Assembly (NCBI RefSeq): GCF_001269925.1
Contig: NZ_LHVO01000061.1
Span: 1 to 64,000 of the forward strand
DNA length: 64,000 bases
Direction of reading: 5' to 3'
Origin: Pseudomonas sp. MIACH
Lineage (GTDB): Bacteria > Pseudomonadota > Gammaproteobacteria > Pseudomonadales > Pseudomonadaceae
Shown: positions 1 to 8,731 of the stretch, in pieces
Numbering within the stretch: the first letter of the stretch is position 1
Layout of the letters: each line of letters begins with the position of its first letter
Translations under genes and position numbers: made by a program
Notes under the pieces: generated by a model
What the model saw: the letters and a program-made list of their open reading frames with translations, nothing else
Told to the model about the DNA's origin: nothing
The model's database searches: none

Positions 1-58
1 CGTTGTAATTTATAAAACTTCGCCCCCGTCTGTTCTATAGCAGCCAAAAAAACGTCGT

Positions 59-81
59 CCATATCACCGATATGGGTTTTT
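59..81 (+). terminator. terminator-like hairpin upstream of gbpA
   Basis: A 7-bp perfect stem (59-65 with 69-75, three-base loop) is followed by a run of T. It looks like a weak intrinsic terminator and sits only 10 to 30 bases before the possible gbpA starts. It may end an upstream transcript or attenuate gbpA. The stem is short and AT-rich, so its strength is uncertain. Confidence 0.4.
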
Positions 82-109
82 TCAGGTCGTCATGTTGGGT
101 CGAAATTTT

Positions 110-1570
110 ATGATTAAGAAAGAAATGTCCCGTTGGGGTGGTGTGTCTTCGCTCACCTTGTTAAGTGTTTTGTTACTGCCCTCCCAAGCGGTTCAGGCGC
201 ACGGTTATTTGAATGACCCACCGTCACGTGCGTTCCTGTGCCAGAAAGGCCTGAACAAAGATTGTGGCGGCGCGCAATACGAGCCGCAAAGTGTCGGTGA
301 AACCTTCAAGGGTTTCCCTGCCGGTGTGGGTGGTGCTCCGCTGCAGGGACCGGTTGACGGCAAGATTGCCAGTGGCGGCATTGGTTTGTTTTCGGCCATG
401 GATGCCCAGTCGGCCACGCGCTGGCACAAGACCGAAATCAAAGACCGCACCGTCAAGTTCGACTGGAAGTACACGGCGCCGCACCCGGTGACCAAGCACG
501 AGTACTTCATCACCCGCAACGGTTGGAATCCCAACGAGCCGCTCAAGCGCACCTCGTTCGAGAGCACCCCGTTCTGTACGGTGGATGGCGGCAATGTGCT
601 GCCAGTGCCGGGCACCCAGCATGAATGCGTGATCCCACAAGACAAAAATGGGTCCCACATTCTGCTCGGCATCTGGACGGTCGGTGATACCGATGCAGCG
701 TTCTACAACGTAGTCGATGTGAACATCATCGCCGAAGCCGAGTTGCCAGGCGGCTGGAGCAACGTTGGCAGCATCGCGCCATCCAACGTGTTGATACCGG
801 GAGACAAGGTCAAGGCCCGTGCCTTTACCAACGCCGGCGAAAGTGCGGCGCACACGGTGGAAATCAGTATCGATAACGCCGAAGAGGGTGCACCGCAGAA
901 CTGGGCATTCAAACTCGCGGAAAAAATCAACAAGACCCAGACCCTGATCAAAGCGGGCATCCGCGATGAGCAAGGCAACATTGCGCCGGTCAAGGGCCAG
1001 AACAACCTGTTTGCCCAGAAAGACAGCGCAGTGGTCCGTTACGAGCTGGCGCTGGACATGCAGGAAGATGAGAGCGCAAGCATGGCGTTGTCGGCATTCG
1101 CCCAGGAGTACGTTCTGGACAAAGGCCGTACGAAGATGCGTTTCGCCATGATCGCCAACCGCGACATGAACGTCGAAGCCACCTTGTTCAATGCCAGCAA
1201 CAAGCCGGTCGGCAGCGTAAAGACCCTGGTACAGGGTTCCAGCAACTGGCTCGAAATGGATGTACGTTCCGAGCCGGGCACTCACCACATGACCTTGGTT
1301 GGCACGACCACCGACGGTCGCACCACCCGCCAGGACACCCAGCCGGTCAACGTGACGGGTGAAGGCGGCGCGAAGGACTACCACTTCGTGTTCCCTGAAG
1401 GCCTGGCAACCTACGAGGCCGGTACCCGCGTATTGCACCCGCAAACCGGCGAAGTTTATGAGTGCAAGCCGTTCCCGGACTCGGGCTACTGCAAACAGTA
1501 CCTGCCAACCGCCAATGGCTTTGAACCGGGTGTTGGTCATCACTGGCAGACTGCCTGGAATCAACTCTGA
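110..1570 (+). CDS. gbpA: GbpA-like lytic polysaccharide monooxygenase (AA10), chitin-binding
   Basis: Secreted copper enzyme that should oxidatively cleave chitin or related polysaccharide. A signal peptide ends 'SQAVQA', so the mature protein begins with His ('HGYLNDPPSR'), the N-terminal half of the copper histidine brace. The second brace His is in 'TAPHPVTKHEYFIT'. Order: signal peptide (1-30), AA10 domain (about 31-215), GbpA-type middle modules (about 220-420), C-terminal aromatic-rich chitin-binding module of CBM5/12 or CBM73 type (last 55 residues, 'GVGHHWQTAW'). At 486 aa it matches Vibrio GbpA better than the shorter Pseudomonas CbpD. In-frame ATGs exist at 92, 110 and 125 with no strong ribosome site; 110 gives a normal signal peptide. 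The T2SS operon starts 255 bases downstream, and GbpA/CbpD are known T2SS cargo. Exact substrate is not readable here. Confidence 0.9.
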   Translation: MIKKEMSRWGGVSSLTLLSVLLLPSQAVQAHGYLNDPPSRAFLCQKGLNKDCGGAQYEPQSVGETFKGFPAGVGGAPLQGPVDGKIASGGIGLFSAMDAQSATRWHKTEIKDRTVKFDWKYTAPHPVTKHEYFITRNGWNPNEPLKRTSFESTPFCTVDGGNVLPVPGTQHECVIPQDKNGSHILLGIWTVGDTDAAFYNVVDVNIIAEAELPGGWSNVGSIAPSNVLIPGDKVKARAFTNAGESAAHTVEISIDNAEEGAPQNWAFKLAEKINKTQTLIKAGIRDEQGNIAPVKGQNNLFAQKDSAVVRYELALDMQEDESASMALSAFAQEYVLDKGRTKMRFAMIANRDMNVEATLFNASNKPVGSVKTLVQGSSNWLEMDVRSEPGTHHMTLVGTTTDGRTTRQDTQPVNVTGEGGAKDYHFVFPEGLATYEAGTRVLHPQTGEVYECKPFPDSGYCKQYLPTANGFEPGVGHHWQTAWNQL

Positions 1571-1587
1571 TCGTTAGTTGAAAGGCG

Positions 1588-1624
1588 CCAGGGCAAGCTC
1601 TTTTGAACTTGCCCTGGGCTTTTT
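1588..1624 (+). terminator. Rho-independent terminator after gbpA
   Basis: A perfect 10-bp stem (1588-1597 with 1608-1617) has a 10-base loop and is followed by a T run. It separates gbpA from the gsp operon, so the two are probably transcribed separately. Confidence 0.85.
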
Positions 1625-1824
1625 AATGCGTTGGCTTAGTTGGTTTAGGGAGTTTGCCCAATGAAACGAATGAAGGGTTCAGTACCCGCAATAATGCCGG
1701 GGGCGAACAGATGGGGTAATTGCGCTTATTTCATGGCCTGGCCATGTCCTTTTTCTATTTTTAAACAGTGCTGCACTTTTTTTCAGCGTTTTTCATCTTT
1801 GGCTAAAGTACGCCTTGTTCGCAC

Positions 1825-2349
1825 ATGCGCGGCCTGTTAGTGCGTGCGGCATTAAACCTTAACTGGCCCAAGGTGTTCATCCTGACGCTGCCTTTGGGCT
1901 ACGCACTGGTGCTCGCCGCGCAGGAGAAGACATTTCGCCAAGCGTTGCAGGCGCCGCAACCGTCGCAGGTGCAAACCGTGTCAGTCGCGCCGCCCGGCCC
2001 CTTGAACACCTTGGCGGTGGCCACGGTACTGGGCCTTTCGCCACAGGACCGCGCAGTGAGCAGTGCCGAGCCCTTGACGTTGCTGGCCACGGTGGTCGGC
2101 AGCGAGTCACGAGCCTTGTTGGCCGGACCAGACGGCGAGCGTTTCTACCGAGCCGGCGAGCGGTTGTCGGGAAGCAGCGTGTTGCGGCGCATCGAACCTG
2201 CCCATGTGGTGTTGTGGCGTCAGGGGCGCGAGGAACTGCTGAGGCTACGTCCCGAAGGCGAGCGGTTTCTCCAGGCCGTCGACGCACGCCGCAACGAGGC
2301 AAGAAGCCTTCACCTGAAACCCGCCGCCGGACAATCCAGGAGTGAGTAA
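1825..2349 (+). CDS. gspC: Type II secretion inner-membrane protein GspC
   Basis: Links the inner-membrane platform of the type II secretion system to the secretin. The 174-aa protein has a short cytoplasmic N terminus and one membrane segment ('VFILTLPLGYALVLAA', about residues 17-32). A proline-rich stretch follows, then the HR domain ('LTLLATVVGSESRALLAG'), which contacts GspD N0. It ends soon after the HR domain, so there is no PDZ domain, as in shorter GspC proteins. First gene of the gspC-M operon. There is no clear ribosome site at the ATG, so the start is moderately certain. Its 3' end overlaps the 5' end of gspD. Confidence 0.85.
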   Translation: MRGLLVRAALNLNWPKVFILTLPLGYALVLAAQEKTFRQALQAPQPSQVQTVSVAPPGPLNTLAVATVLGLSPQDRAVSSAEPLTLLATVVGSESRALLAGPDGERFYRAGERLSGSSVLRRIEPAHVVLWRQGREELLRLRPEGERFLQAVDARRNEARSLHLKPAAGQSRSE

Positions 2350-2353
2350 CCCC

Positions 2354-4255
2354 ATGCACAGCATCATCGGGCAACGTGTCCTACGCGGTGTCGTTGCCGC
2401 AATAACCCTGTTCGTGTGGCTGTTCACGACCTCGGTGTCGGCCACGGAACAACGGTGGCAGTTGAGCATGAACCAGGCCGAGCTGCGTGATGTGGTCGAG
2501 GAGATATCGAGCATCCTCGGCACTACGGTGATCCTCGATCCCAAGGTGCAGGGGCGTATCACGGTGATGTCCAGGCAGGCGCTGGACCGTGAAGGTGTAC
2601 GCAGGCTGTTTTACAGCGTGCTCGATACCCACGGTTTCAGTGTGATCGACCAGGGCGACCAGATCCTTATCGTCCCCGTTGTCCAGGCCAGGTCGTTATC
2701 GGGCAACGCGGATCAGTCCACCGCTGCGCCCGAGCAGTTCGTTACCCAGGTCATTGCGTTGGGTGTCAGCAATGCTTCCGATCTGGCCGGCCTCGTAAGG
2801 CCCTTGATCTCGACCAACGGCTACGTCGGTCCTTCGGTGTCGACCAACGCGCTGGTGATTACCGATACCGCGCGCAATGTACGGCGTATCGGTGAAGTGG
2901 TGCGGCAGTTGGATTCCGGCGCCAGGAATAACCATGAACTGGTGGAGCTGCGCCACGGTGTGGCAGCGGATATCGCCGCGCTGATGGAGGCCACCCTTGG
3001 CAAACAGAATGCGGACGGTGCCATTTCGGTCATGGCCGATCCGCGTGCCAATCGCCTGGTGATCGTCGGTACGGCGGCGGTGCGCCAGCGCCTGGTGCAA
3101 CTGGCTCGCAGCCTCGATACCGTTGCACCGGCACGCCTGGACAATGCGCGGGTCATCCGCCTGCGCTACAGCGACGCCAAGCAATTGGCCGAAGTGCTGG
3201 ACACCATGGGGCAGGGCAGTAAATCGCCATTGACCGCCTCAGGACTGAAAGACACCACCACCACTGCGCCGTTCATGGTGCGCGCCGATGAAAGCCAGAA
3301 TGCCCTGGTAGTGGTGGCCGAAGCGGCCCAACTGGCGACGCTCGAAGGCATCGTGCGCGAACTGGATCGCCCGCGCGCCCAGGTGTTGATCCATGCCGCG
3401 ATTGTTGAAATCTCCGGCGACATCACCCAGGCGCTTGGCGTGCAATGGGCGCTCAACGGCGGCGATGCCTCCGGGCTTATCAATTTTCCCGGTACCGGGC
3501 TACCGATACTGGGTGGCTTGAAGTTCGATGAGAAAAGCGTGGCCCCAGAAGGCGCGGTGCTCCAGTTGGGAGGGGACCGTTTCGGTGCACTGATCTCCGC
3601 ATTGGCCAGCAATAGCCGCAGCAATTTGTTGTCGACGCCGAGCCTGCTGACCCTGGACAACCAAGAGGCGGAAATCATCGTTGGCCAGAACGTGCCCTTC
3701 AAGACGGGCTCCTATGCCACCAACAGCAACGGTGCGGATAACCCCTTCACCACGGTGGAGCGCAAGGACGTCGGGATCAGCCTCAAGATCAAGCCTTACA
3801 TCAATGAAGGGTCGACCCTGCGCCTGGAGGTCGAGCAGGAGGTCTCGGATATCGCACCGGCAGTCTCCGGGGTGGACTCCTCTGATTTGATTACCAACAA
3901 GCGGGCGCTGAAAAGCACGATCCTGGCGGATGATGGCGAGATCATCGTGATCGGCGGGCTGATCAAGGACAGTGTGCGCACCCAACACAGCGGGGTGCCG
4001 CTGTTGCGTGACATTCCGTATCTGGGGGCGCTGTTTCGTTGGAGCCGCGATACCCAGACCAAGAGCAACCTGATGGTGTTCCTGCGCCCGACCATCGTGC
4101 GCAGTGGCCAGGACCTGTCCGGGATCAGCCAGCAGCGTTATCAGGATCTGCACCAGCAGAGCCTGCCCACGACCGGCCAGCATCGTTCCCTGCAATTGCC
4201 TGACGACGCTGCGCGGCTCTTCGACTTGCGCCAGCCTGAGCCCGTGGCGCAATGA
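2354..4255 (+). CDS. gspD: Type II secretion outer-membrane secretin GspD
   Basis: Forms the outer-membrane channel of the T2SS. The 633-aa product has a signal peptide ending near 'TTSVSA'. It then has the N0 domain ('LSMNQAELRDVVEEIS'), N1-N3 repeats (about 120-340) and the C-terminal secretin barrel ('VERKDVGISLKIKPY', 'IVIGGLIKDS'). An in-frame GTG at 2342 overlaps the AGGAG at 2338-2342 and so cannot use it. ATG 2354 lies 11 bases after that site and gives a normal signal peptide, so it is preferred. No pilotin gene (gspS) is nearby. The last codons overlap gspE. Confidence 0.95.
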   Translation: MHSIIGQRVLRGVVAAITLFVWLFTTSVSATEQRWQLSMNQAELRDVVEEISSILGTTVILDPKVQGRITVMSRQALDREGVRRLFYSVLDTHGFSVIDQGDQILIVPVVQARSLSGNADQSTAAPEQFVTQVIALGVSNASDLAGLVRPLISTNGYVGPSVSTNALVITDTARNVRRIGEVVRQLDSGARNNHELVELRHGVAADIAALMEATLGKQNADGAISVMADPRANRLVIVGTAAVRQRLVQLARSLDTVAPARLDNARVIRLRYSDAKQLAEVLDTMGQGSKSPLTASGLKDTTTTAPFMVRADESQNALVVVAEAAQLATLEGIVRELDRPRAQVLIHAAIVEISGDITQALGVQWALNGGDASGLINFPGTGLPILGGLKFDEKSVAPEGAVLQLGGDRFGALISALASNSRSNLLSTPSLLTLDNQEAEIIVGQNVPFKTGSYATNSNGADNPFTTVERKDVGISLKIKPYINEGSTLRLEVEQEVSDIAPAVSGVDSSDLITNKRALKSTILADDGEIIVIGGLIKDSVRTQHSGVPLLRDIPYLGALFRWSRDTQTKSNLMVFLRPTIVRSGQDLSGISQQRYQDLHQQSLPTTGQHRSLQLPDDAARLFDLRQPEPVAQ

Positions 4256-5700
4256 AGCCATTGCCCTTCGGTTTTGCCCGGCGTTTCGGCGTGCTGCTCG
4301 ACGACGGCTGCCTGATCCTGCGCAGTGATACGCCGATCAGTGCCGTGGGCGAAGCCCGCCGTCTTACTGATCGCGAACTGCCGCTGCGCATTCTCGGCGC
4401 CGACGCCTTCGCCGCCCGCCTGGCCGAAACCTACCGCGAGGGGCAAAGCGCAGCCGAACAAGTCGCCCAGGGGCTTGATGATGAGTTGGACCTGCTCAGC
4501 CTTGTCGAGCAGGTGCCCCAGACCGCTGACTTGCTGGAGCAGCAAGGGGATGCACCGATCATTCGGCTGATCAATGCCTTGCTCAGCGAGGCCGTCCGGG
4601 AAAAAGCCTCCGACGTGCATCTGGAAACCTTCGAACACACGCTGTCAGTGCGCATGCGCGTCGACGGGCAGCTGCGCGAAGTCCTGCGACCCCGGCGCGA
4701 ATTGGCGACCTTGCTGGTGTCTCGGATCAAGGTCATGGCACGCCTGGACATCGCCGAAAAACGCGTGCCCCAGGACGGTCGCATGGCCCTGCGCCTGGCA
4801 GGGCATGAGGTGGATGTGCGCGTCTCGACCCTACCCTCTGCCCACGGTGAGCGAGTGGTACTGCGCCTGCTCGACAAACACGCCGGGCGCCTGGAGTTGG
4901 CGCGCCTGGGCATGTCAGCGCCCACCCTGGCCGAGCTGCATGGGCTGCTGGGTAAACCTCACGGCATCTTTCTGGTGACCGGCCCCACGGGGTCGGGCAA
5001 GACCACCAGCCTCTACGCCGCGCTGACGCACCTCAATGACCAGACCCGCAACATTCTCACCGTTGAAGACCCGATCGAATATCACCTGCCGGGGATCGGC
5101 CAGACGCCGGTCAACCCCAAGGTCGAGATGACCTTTGCGCGGGGGCTGCGCGCGATCCTGCGGCAGGACCCGGATGTGGTGATGGTCGGCGAAATCCGTG
5201 ACGGTGAAACGGCTGAAATTGCGGTCCAGGCGTCGCTGACCGGGCACCTGGTGTTATCGACCCTGCACACCAACAGTGCCATTGGCGCCGTCACCCGCCT
5301 GGTGGACATGGGCATTGATGCCTACCTGCTCGCGTCGTCCCTGGTCGGGGTGCTGGCCCAGCGCTTGCTGCGCACGCTGTGTCCTGCCTGCAAGGTAAGC
5401 GTTGAGGCGGACACGACCGTGTGCCGCCGCCTGGGGTTGGCTGCCGGGTCAGTCTCCGGGCTGTTCCGGGCGGTCGGCTGTGAGCACTGCCAGCAAGGTT
5501 ATCGCGGGCGCGTAGGCATCTACGAATTGGTCCGCGTGACCCCGGTGCTGGCCGCAATGATTCATCAGGGGGCGGGTGAGCAGGCGTTGCTGGCCGAGGC
5601 GCGGCGTTCTTCCCCGAGCCTGTTCGAAGACGGTCGTCGCCTGGTGCTCGAAGGCATGACCAGCGTTGACGAACTGCTGCGGGTCACCCAGGAGGATTAG
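4252..5700 (+). CDS. gspE: Type II secretion ATPase GspE
   Basis: Cytoplasmic hexameric ATPase that powers pseudopilus assembly. The 482 aa contain the N1E/N2E region, the P-loop 'VTGPTGSGKTTS' (about residue 241), an Asp box ('ILTVEDPIEYHLPG'), Walker B ('RQDPDVVMVGEIRDGE'), a His box ('STLHTNSA') and the tetracysteine zinc site (two CxxC pairs: 'LCPAC', 'CEHC'). ATG overlaps the gspD stop in ATGA, which implies translational coupling. Confidence 0.96.
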   Translation: MKPLPFGFARRFGVLLDDGCLILRSDTPISAVGEARRLTDRELPLRILGADAFAARLAETYREGQSAAEQVAQGLDDELDLLSLVEQVPQTADLLEQQGDAPIIRLINALLSEAVREKASDVHLETFEHTLSVRMRVDGQLREVLRPRRELATLLVSRIKVMARLDIAEKRVPQDGRMALRLAGHEVDVRVSTLPSAHGERVVLRLLDKHAGRLELARLGMSAPTLAELHGLLGKPHGIFLVTGPTGSGKTTSLYAALTHLNDQTRNILTVEDPIEYHLPGIGQTPVNPKVEMTFARGLRAILRQDPDVVMVGEIRDGETAEIAVQASLTGHLVLSTLHTNSAIGAVTRLVDMGIDAYLLASSLVGVLAQRLLRTLCPACKVSVEADTTVCRRLGLAAGSVSGLFRAVGCEHCQQGYRGRVGIYELVRVTPVLAAMIHQGAGEQALLAEARRSSPSLFEDGRRLVLEGMTSVDELLRVTQED

Positions 5701-5701
5701 C

Positions 5702-6901
5702 GTGCCGACCTTTGACTACAAAGCCCTGGATCACCACGGCCGTTCGTGCCGGGGCCGGCAAGAAGCCGATAGCCAGCGTCACGCCCGCCAGTTGCTGCGC
5801 GAACGGGGTCTGTTGCCGAGCCAGGTGCAAGCGTCAAGTGTGCGGGGCGGCAAGGCCCGCATGCTCGGCCTGAGCGCCGCTGACTTGGCGTTGCTGACCT
5901 TGCAGCTGTCGACCCTGGTTCAAGCGGGTCTGCCGCTGGAGCAAGCCTTGGACGCGGTTGCCGAACAGAGCGAGAAACGTCGTGTCGCACGCTTGCTTGC
6001 ACAAGTGCGCGGGCGTGTCATGGAAGGTCATTCATTGGCGGCGGCATTGGCGGCGTTCTCTCGGGCATTTCCAGAATTGTTTTGCGCCACCATTGCGGCC
6101 GGTGAACGTTCCGGTCATCTGGGCCACGTACTGGCGCAATTGGCGGCGTACACCGAGGCACGCCAGGCGTCGCGCCAGAAAATCCAACTGGCCCTGGTCT
6201 ATCCGGCATTGCTGATGCTGGCCTGCGTGGCAATCGTCGGTTTTCTGCTCGGCTACGTGGTTCCGGATGTGGTGAAGATCTTTGTCGACAGCGGCCAGCC
6301 GCTGCCCGGATTGACTCAGGCCATGATCCTCGTGAGTCACGGCTTGCGTGCTTATGGCCTGTTGTTACTGGTGCTGTTGGCGGCCGTCGCAATGGTGCTG
6401 CGCTGGAGCCTGCAACAGCCGGGTGGACGCTGGTATTGGCATCGCCTGGCCTTGCGTATCCCGCTGGTGGGAGGGGTGTTGCGTGCGATGGAAGCCGCCC
6501 GATTCGCCAGCACCCTGGCAATTCTTGGGAAGAGTGCGGTGCCGTTGGTGGATGCCCTGGAAATCGCCGCGGCAGTGGTCGGTAACGTCACCATCCGTGC
6601 CCGCATGGGCGATGTCGCGCGCGTTGTACGTGAAGGCGGCACCCTGACCCGCGGGCTTGAAGCCAGCGGCGATATCCCACCGTTGATGCTGCACATGATC
6701 GCCAGTGGCGAACGCGCCGGTGAACTCGACGCGATGCTGGCGCGTGCCGCCGAGCAACAGGAAAAAAGCCTCGCTGCCCGCATTGCGCTGGTGGTGAGTT
6801 TGTTCGAGCCGGCAATGCTGGTGGTGATGGGTGGCGTGGTGCTGCTGATCGTCATGGCGATCCTGTTGCCGATTCTCAGCCTCAACCAACTGGTGAACTG
6901 A
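5702..6901 (+). CDS. gspF: Type II secretion platform protein GspF
   Basis: Polytopic inner-membrane platform protein (399 aa) with two GspF/PilC-type cytoplasmic domains and three membrane segments, one near 'LALVYPALLMLACVAIVGFL' and a C-terminal one near 'AMLVVMGGVVLLIVMAILLP'. The start is GTG 5702 ('MPTFDYKALD', the usual N terminus of the family), preceded by AGGAGG in the last codons of gspE. An upstream in-frame ATG at 5666 lies inside gspE and gives a non-family N terminus. The stop abuts gspG. Confidence 0.95.
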   Translation: MPTFDYKALDHHGRSCRGRQEADSQRHARQLLRERGLLPSQVQASSVRGGKARMLGLSAADLALLTLQLSTLVQAGLPLEQALDAVAEQSEKRRVARLLAQVRGRVMEGHSLAAALAAFSRAFPELFCATIAAGERSGHLGHVLAQLAAYTEARQASRQKIQLALVYPALLMLACVAIVGFLLGYVVPDVVKIFVDSGQPLPGLTQAMILVSHGLRAYGLLLLVLLAAVAMVLRWSLQQPGGRWYWHRLALRIPLVGGVLRAMEAARFASTLAILGKSAVPLVDALEIAAAVVGNVTIRARMGDVARVVREGGTLTRGLEASGDIPPLMLHMIASGERAGELDAMLARAAEQQEKSLAARIALVVSLFEPAMLVVMGGVVLLIVMAILLPILSLNQLVN

Positions 6902-7345
6902 ATGCACAAAATGCCCAAAGGCCAACGTGGCTTTACGCTGATTGAAATCATGGTCGTGGTGGTCATCATCGGTGTGCTTGGCGCCATCGTGGTGCCGCAA
7001 TTCATGAGTCGACCCGATCAGGCCAAGGTCACGGCAGCCAGGACCGACATCCAGGCGATCGCCACCAGCCTGGAAATGTACCGCCTCGACAACGCTGACT
7101 ACCCTTCGACCCAGCAAGGCCTGGAAGCCTTGGTCCAGCGCCCGACAGGCACACCGCCCGCCAGGAACTGGAACCCCCAGGGGTATCTCAAGGGTTTGCC
7201 GGTGGACCCTTGGGGCACGCCCTACCAATACCTCAAACCTGGCGCACGCGCCGCCAATGGCGGCTATGACCTCTACTCATTGGGTTCCGACGGTGTAGCG
7301 GGTGGCGAAGGCCACGCGGCGGATATCGGCAATTGGGGAGGTTGA
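6902..7345 (+). CDS. gspG: Type II secretion major pseudopilin GspG
   Basis: Major subunit of the pseudopilus. The leader is 'MHKMPKGQRG', cleaved before 'FTLIEIMVVVVIIGVLGA' with Glu5 present. The hydrophobic helix is followed by the typical GspG C-terminal loop ('YDLYSLGSDGVAGGEGHAAD'), whose Asp residues bind calcium in family members. At 147 aa it has normal length. It needs a prepilin peptidase; none is encoded here, so PilD encoded elsewhere is inferred. Confidence 0.96.
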   Translation: MHKMPKGQRGFTLIEIMVVVVIIGVLGAIVVPQFMSRPDQAKVTAARTDIQAIATSLEMYRLDNADYPSTQQGLEALVQRPTGTPPARNWNPQGYLKGLPVDPWGTPYQYLKPGARAANGGYDLYSLGSDGVAGGEGHAADIGNWGG

Positions 7346-7349
7346 TCGA

Positions 7350-7811
7350 ATGCCTAGAAAGAGCCGTGGATTTACCCTGCTGGAGTTGATGGTGGTGATC
7401 GCGTTGATCGGCGTTGTACTCGGCGTCGTCAGCCTGGCGACCGGTAACAGCCCAGGGCGCCAGGCACGTCAGGAAGCCGACCAGTTGCTGCAACTGATCC
7501 TGCAGTTGCGTGAGCAAGCCGTGCTTGAAGGACGTGAATACGGTGTGCGAATACAGCCCGGCGAGTATCGGGTGATGCGCCTTGAACACGAGGGTTGGCA
7601 GCCCTTGGGTGCCGCGCGCCGGTTGCCGCAGGGCCTGCACTTGAATCTCCAGCAGGAAGGGTTGCAGCTGAACCTGGACGGTACCGTGCCGCAGCTGCTG
7701 ATGCTCAGCAACGATGAAATCAGCGCGTTTGTGTTGTCCTTCGCATCGTCGGAACAGACGTGGCTGAGCCTGGTCAGTGATGGCGCGGGGGAGCCGTGGA
7801 TTGAAGGGTAA
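7350..7811 (+). CDS. gspH: Type II secretion minor pseudopilin GspH
   Basis: Minor pseudopilin, 153 aa, with leader 'MPRKSRG' cleaved before 'FTLLELMVVIALIGVVLG' (Glu5 present). The C-terminal half is the beta-rich GspH domain. ATG 7350 has GGGGAGG just upstream at 7335-7341, which decides this start over one further upstream inside gspG. It overlaps the probable gspI start. Confidence 0.92.
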   Translation: MPRKSRGFTLLELMVVIALIGVVLGVVSLATGNSPGRQARQEADQLLQLILQLREQAVLEGREYGVRIQPGEYRVMRLEHEGWQPLGAARRLPQGLHLNLQQEGLQLNLDGTVPQLLMLSNDEISAFVLSFASSEQTWLSLVSDGAGEPWIEG

Positions 7812-8190
7812 GCAACGTCGCAAGCGTATCGCGACAGCAAAAGGGTTCACCCTGCTGGAAGTCATGATTGCCCTGACGATTTTTGCCACGTTGGCGGCCG
7901 CAGTGATCTCGGCCAACCACTATGCATTGCGACAAAGCGCGCGAGTGAAGGAGCAAATGCAAGGTGCATGGCTGGCGGATAACCAACTGAGCGAGCTGCG
8001 CTTGCAGGCGGTTTCACCCGGTCGGCAACAAGTGCTCCGGCAGTTTGGCCAGCGTGATTGGCTGGTCGAGCAGACCATTACGGCTGGCGATGATCCGCGC
8101 ATGCTCAAGGTCGATATCAGCGTCAAGCGCCCCGACAGTGATCAACCGATCTACCGCACCAGCAGTTGGATGCCCGCCGCAAATGAATAA
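7801..8190 (+). CDS. gspI: Type II secretion minor pseudopilin GspI
   Basis: Minor pseudopilin of the tip complex with GspJ and GspK. Prepilin motif 'AKG' before 'FTLLEVMIALTIFATLAA'. The start is probably TTG 7801, with GGGGGAG at 7787-7793 seven bases before it, giving a 17-residue basic leader and a 129-aa protein. ATG 7780 is possible but has no ribosome site. If right, it overlaps gspH by 11 bases and uses a rare start codon. Confidence 0.88.
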   Translation: MKGKQRRKRIATAKGFTLLEVMIALTIFATLAAAVISANHYALRQSARVKEQMQGAWLADNQLSELRLQAVSPGRQQVLRQFGQRDWLVEQTITAGDDPRMLKVDISVKRPDSDQPIYRTSSWMPAANE

Positions 8191-8731
8191 ACAGCGCGGC
8201 TTTACCCTGCTGGAACTGGTTATCGCGTTGGCCATCTTTGCCCTGTTGGGGTTGGCCAGTTGGCGCATGTTCGACACCACCGTCCGCGCACAGCAGGGCT
8301 TGGCCAGCCACGAGCAAGCGCTGCGCCGTCTGCAACGGGCGCTCGGCGTAATCGAGCGGGATGCGCTGCAGGTGGCGTCATCGGTCATGGTGCTCAGTCC
8401 CGCCAGCGTGCAGTGGGTGCGCAGCAACTGGCGCAACCCTCATGACGTGCCGCGCAGTGAGCGTCAGCAAGTGCTCTATCGCCTTGACAACCGCGTGCTC
8501 TGGCGTGAAAGCCGAGGGTTGGAGTCGCACACGGTCGAGCGGCAGAAACTGCTTACGGATGTGGAGGCGTTGAGCTGGCGCCTGTTTGACCCTGAGACCG
8601 GTTGGAGTGCGCTGTGGCCGCTAGGTCGTGGCGCGGCGGCGACGCCACCACAGGCGCTGGAAATGGTACTGACTACCGGCCAATTCGAGCGGATACGGCG
8701 TGTATGGCTGTTGCCCCAGGCGCATCCATGA
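8183..8731 (+). CDS. gspJ: Type II secretion minor pseudopilin GspJ
   Basis: Minor pseudopilin, 182 aa. A very short leader 'MNKQRG' precedes 'FTLLELVIALAIFALLGL'. The body carries the GspJ pattern of paired strands ('VLYRLDNRVLWRESRG'). The ATG lies inside the last codons of gspI, so translation is coupled. Confidence 0.93.
   Translation: MNKQRGFTLLELVIALAIFALLGLASWRMFDTTVRAQQGLASHEQALRRLQRALGVIERDALQVASSVMVLSPASVQWVRSNWRNPHDVPRSERQQVLYRLDNRVLWRESRGLESHTVERQKLLTDVEALSWRLFDPETGWSALWPLGRGAAATPPQALEMVLTTGQFERIRRVWLLPQAHP

Noticed and set aside
224..1564. 446-codon open frame antisense to gbpA
   Set aside because: The sense strand encodes a complete LPMO with signal peptide; the antisense frame has no domain.
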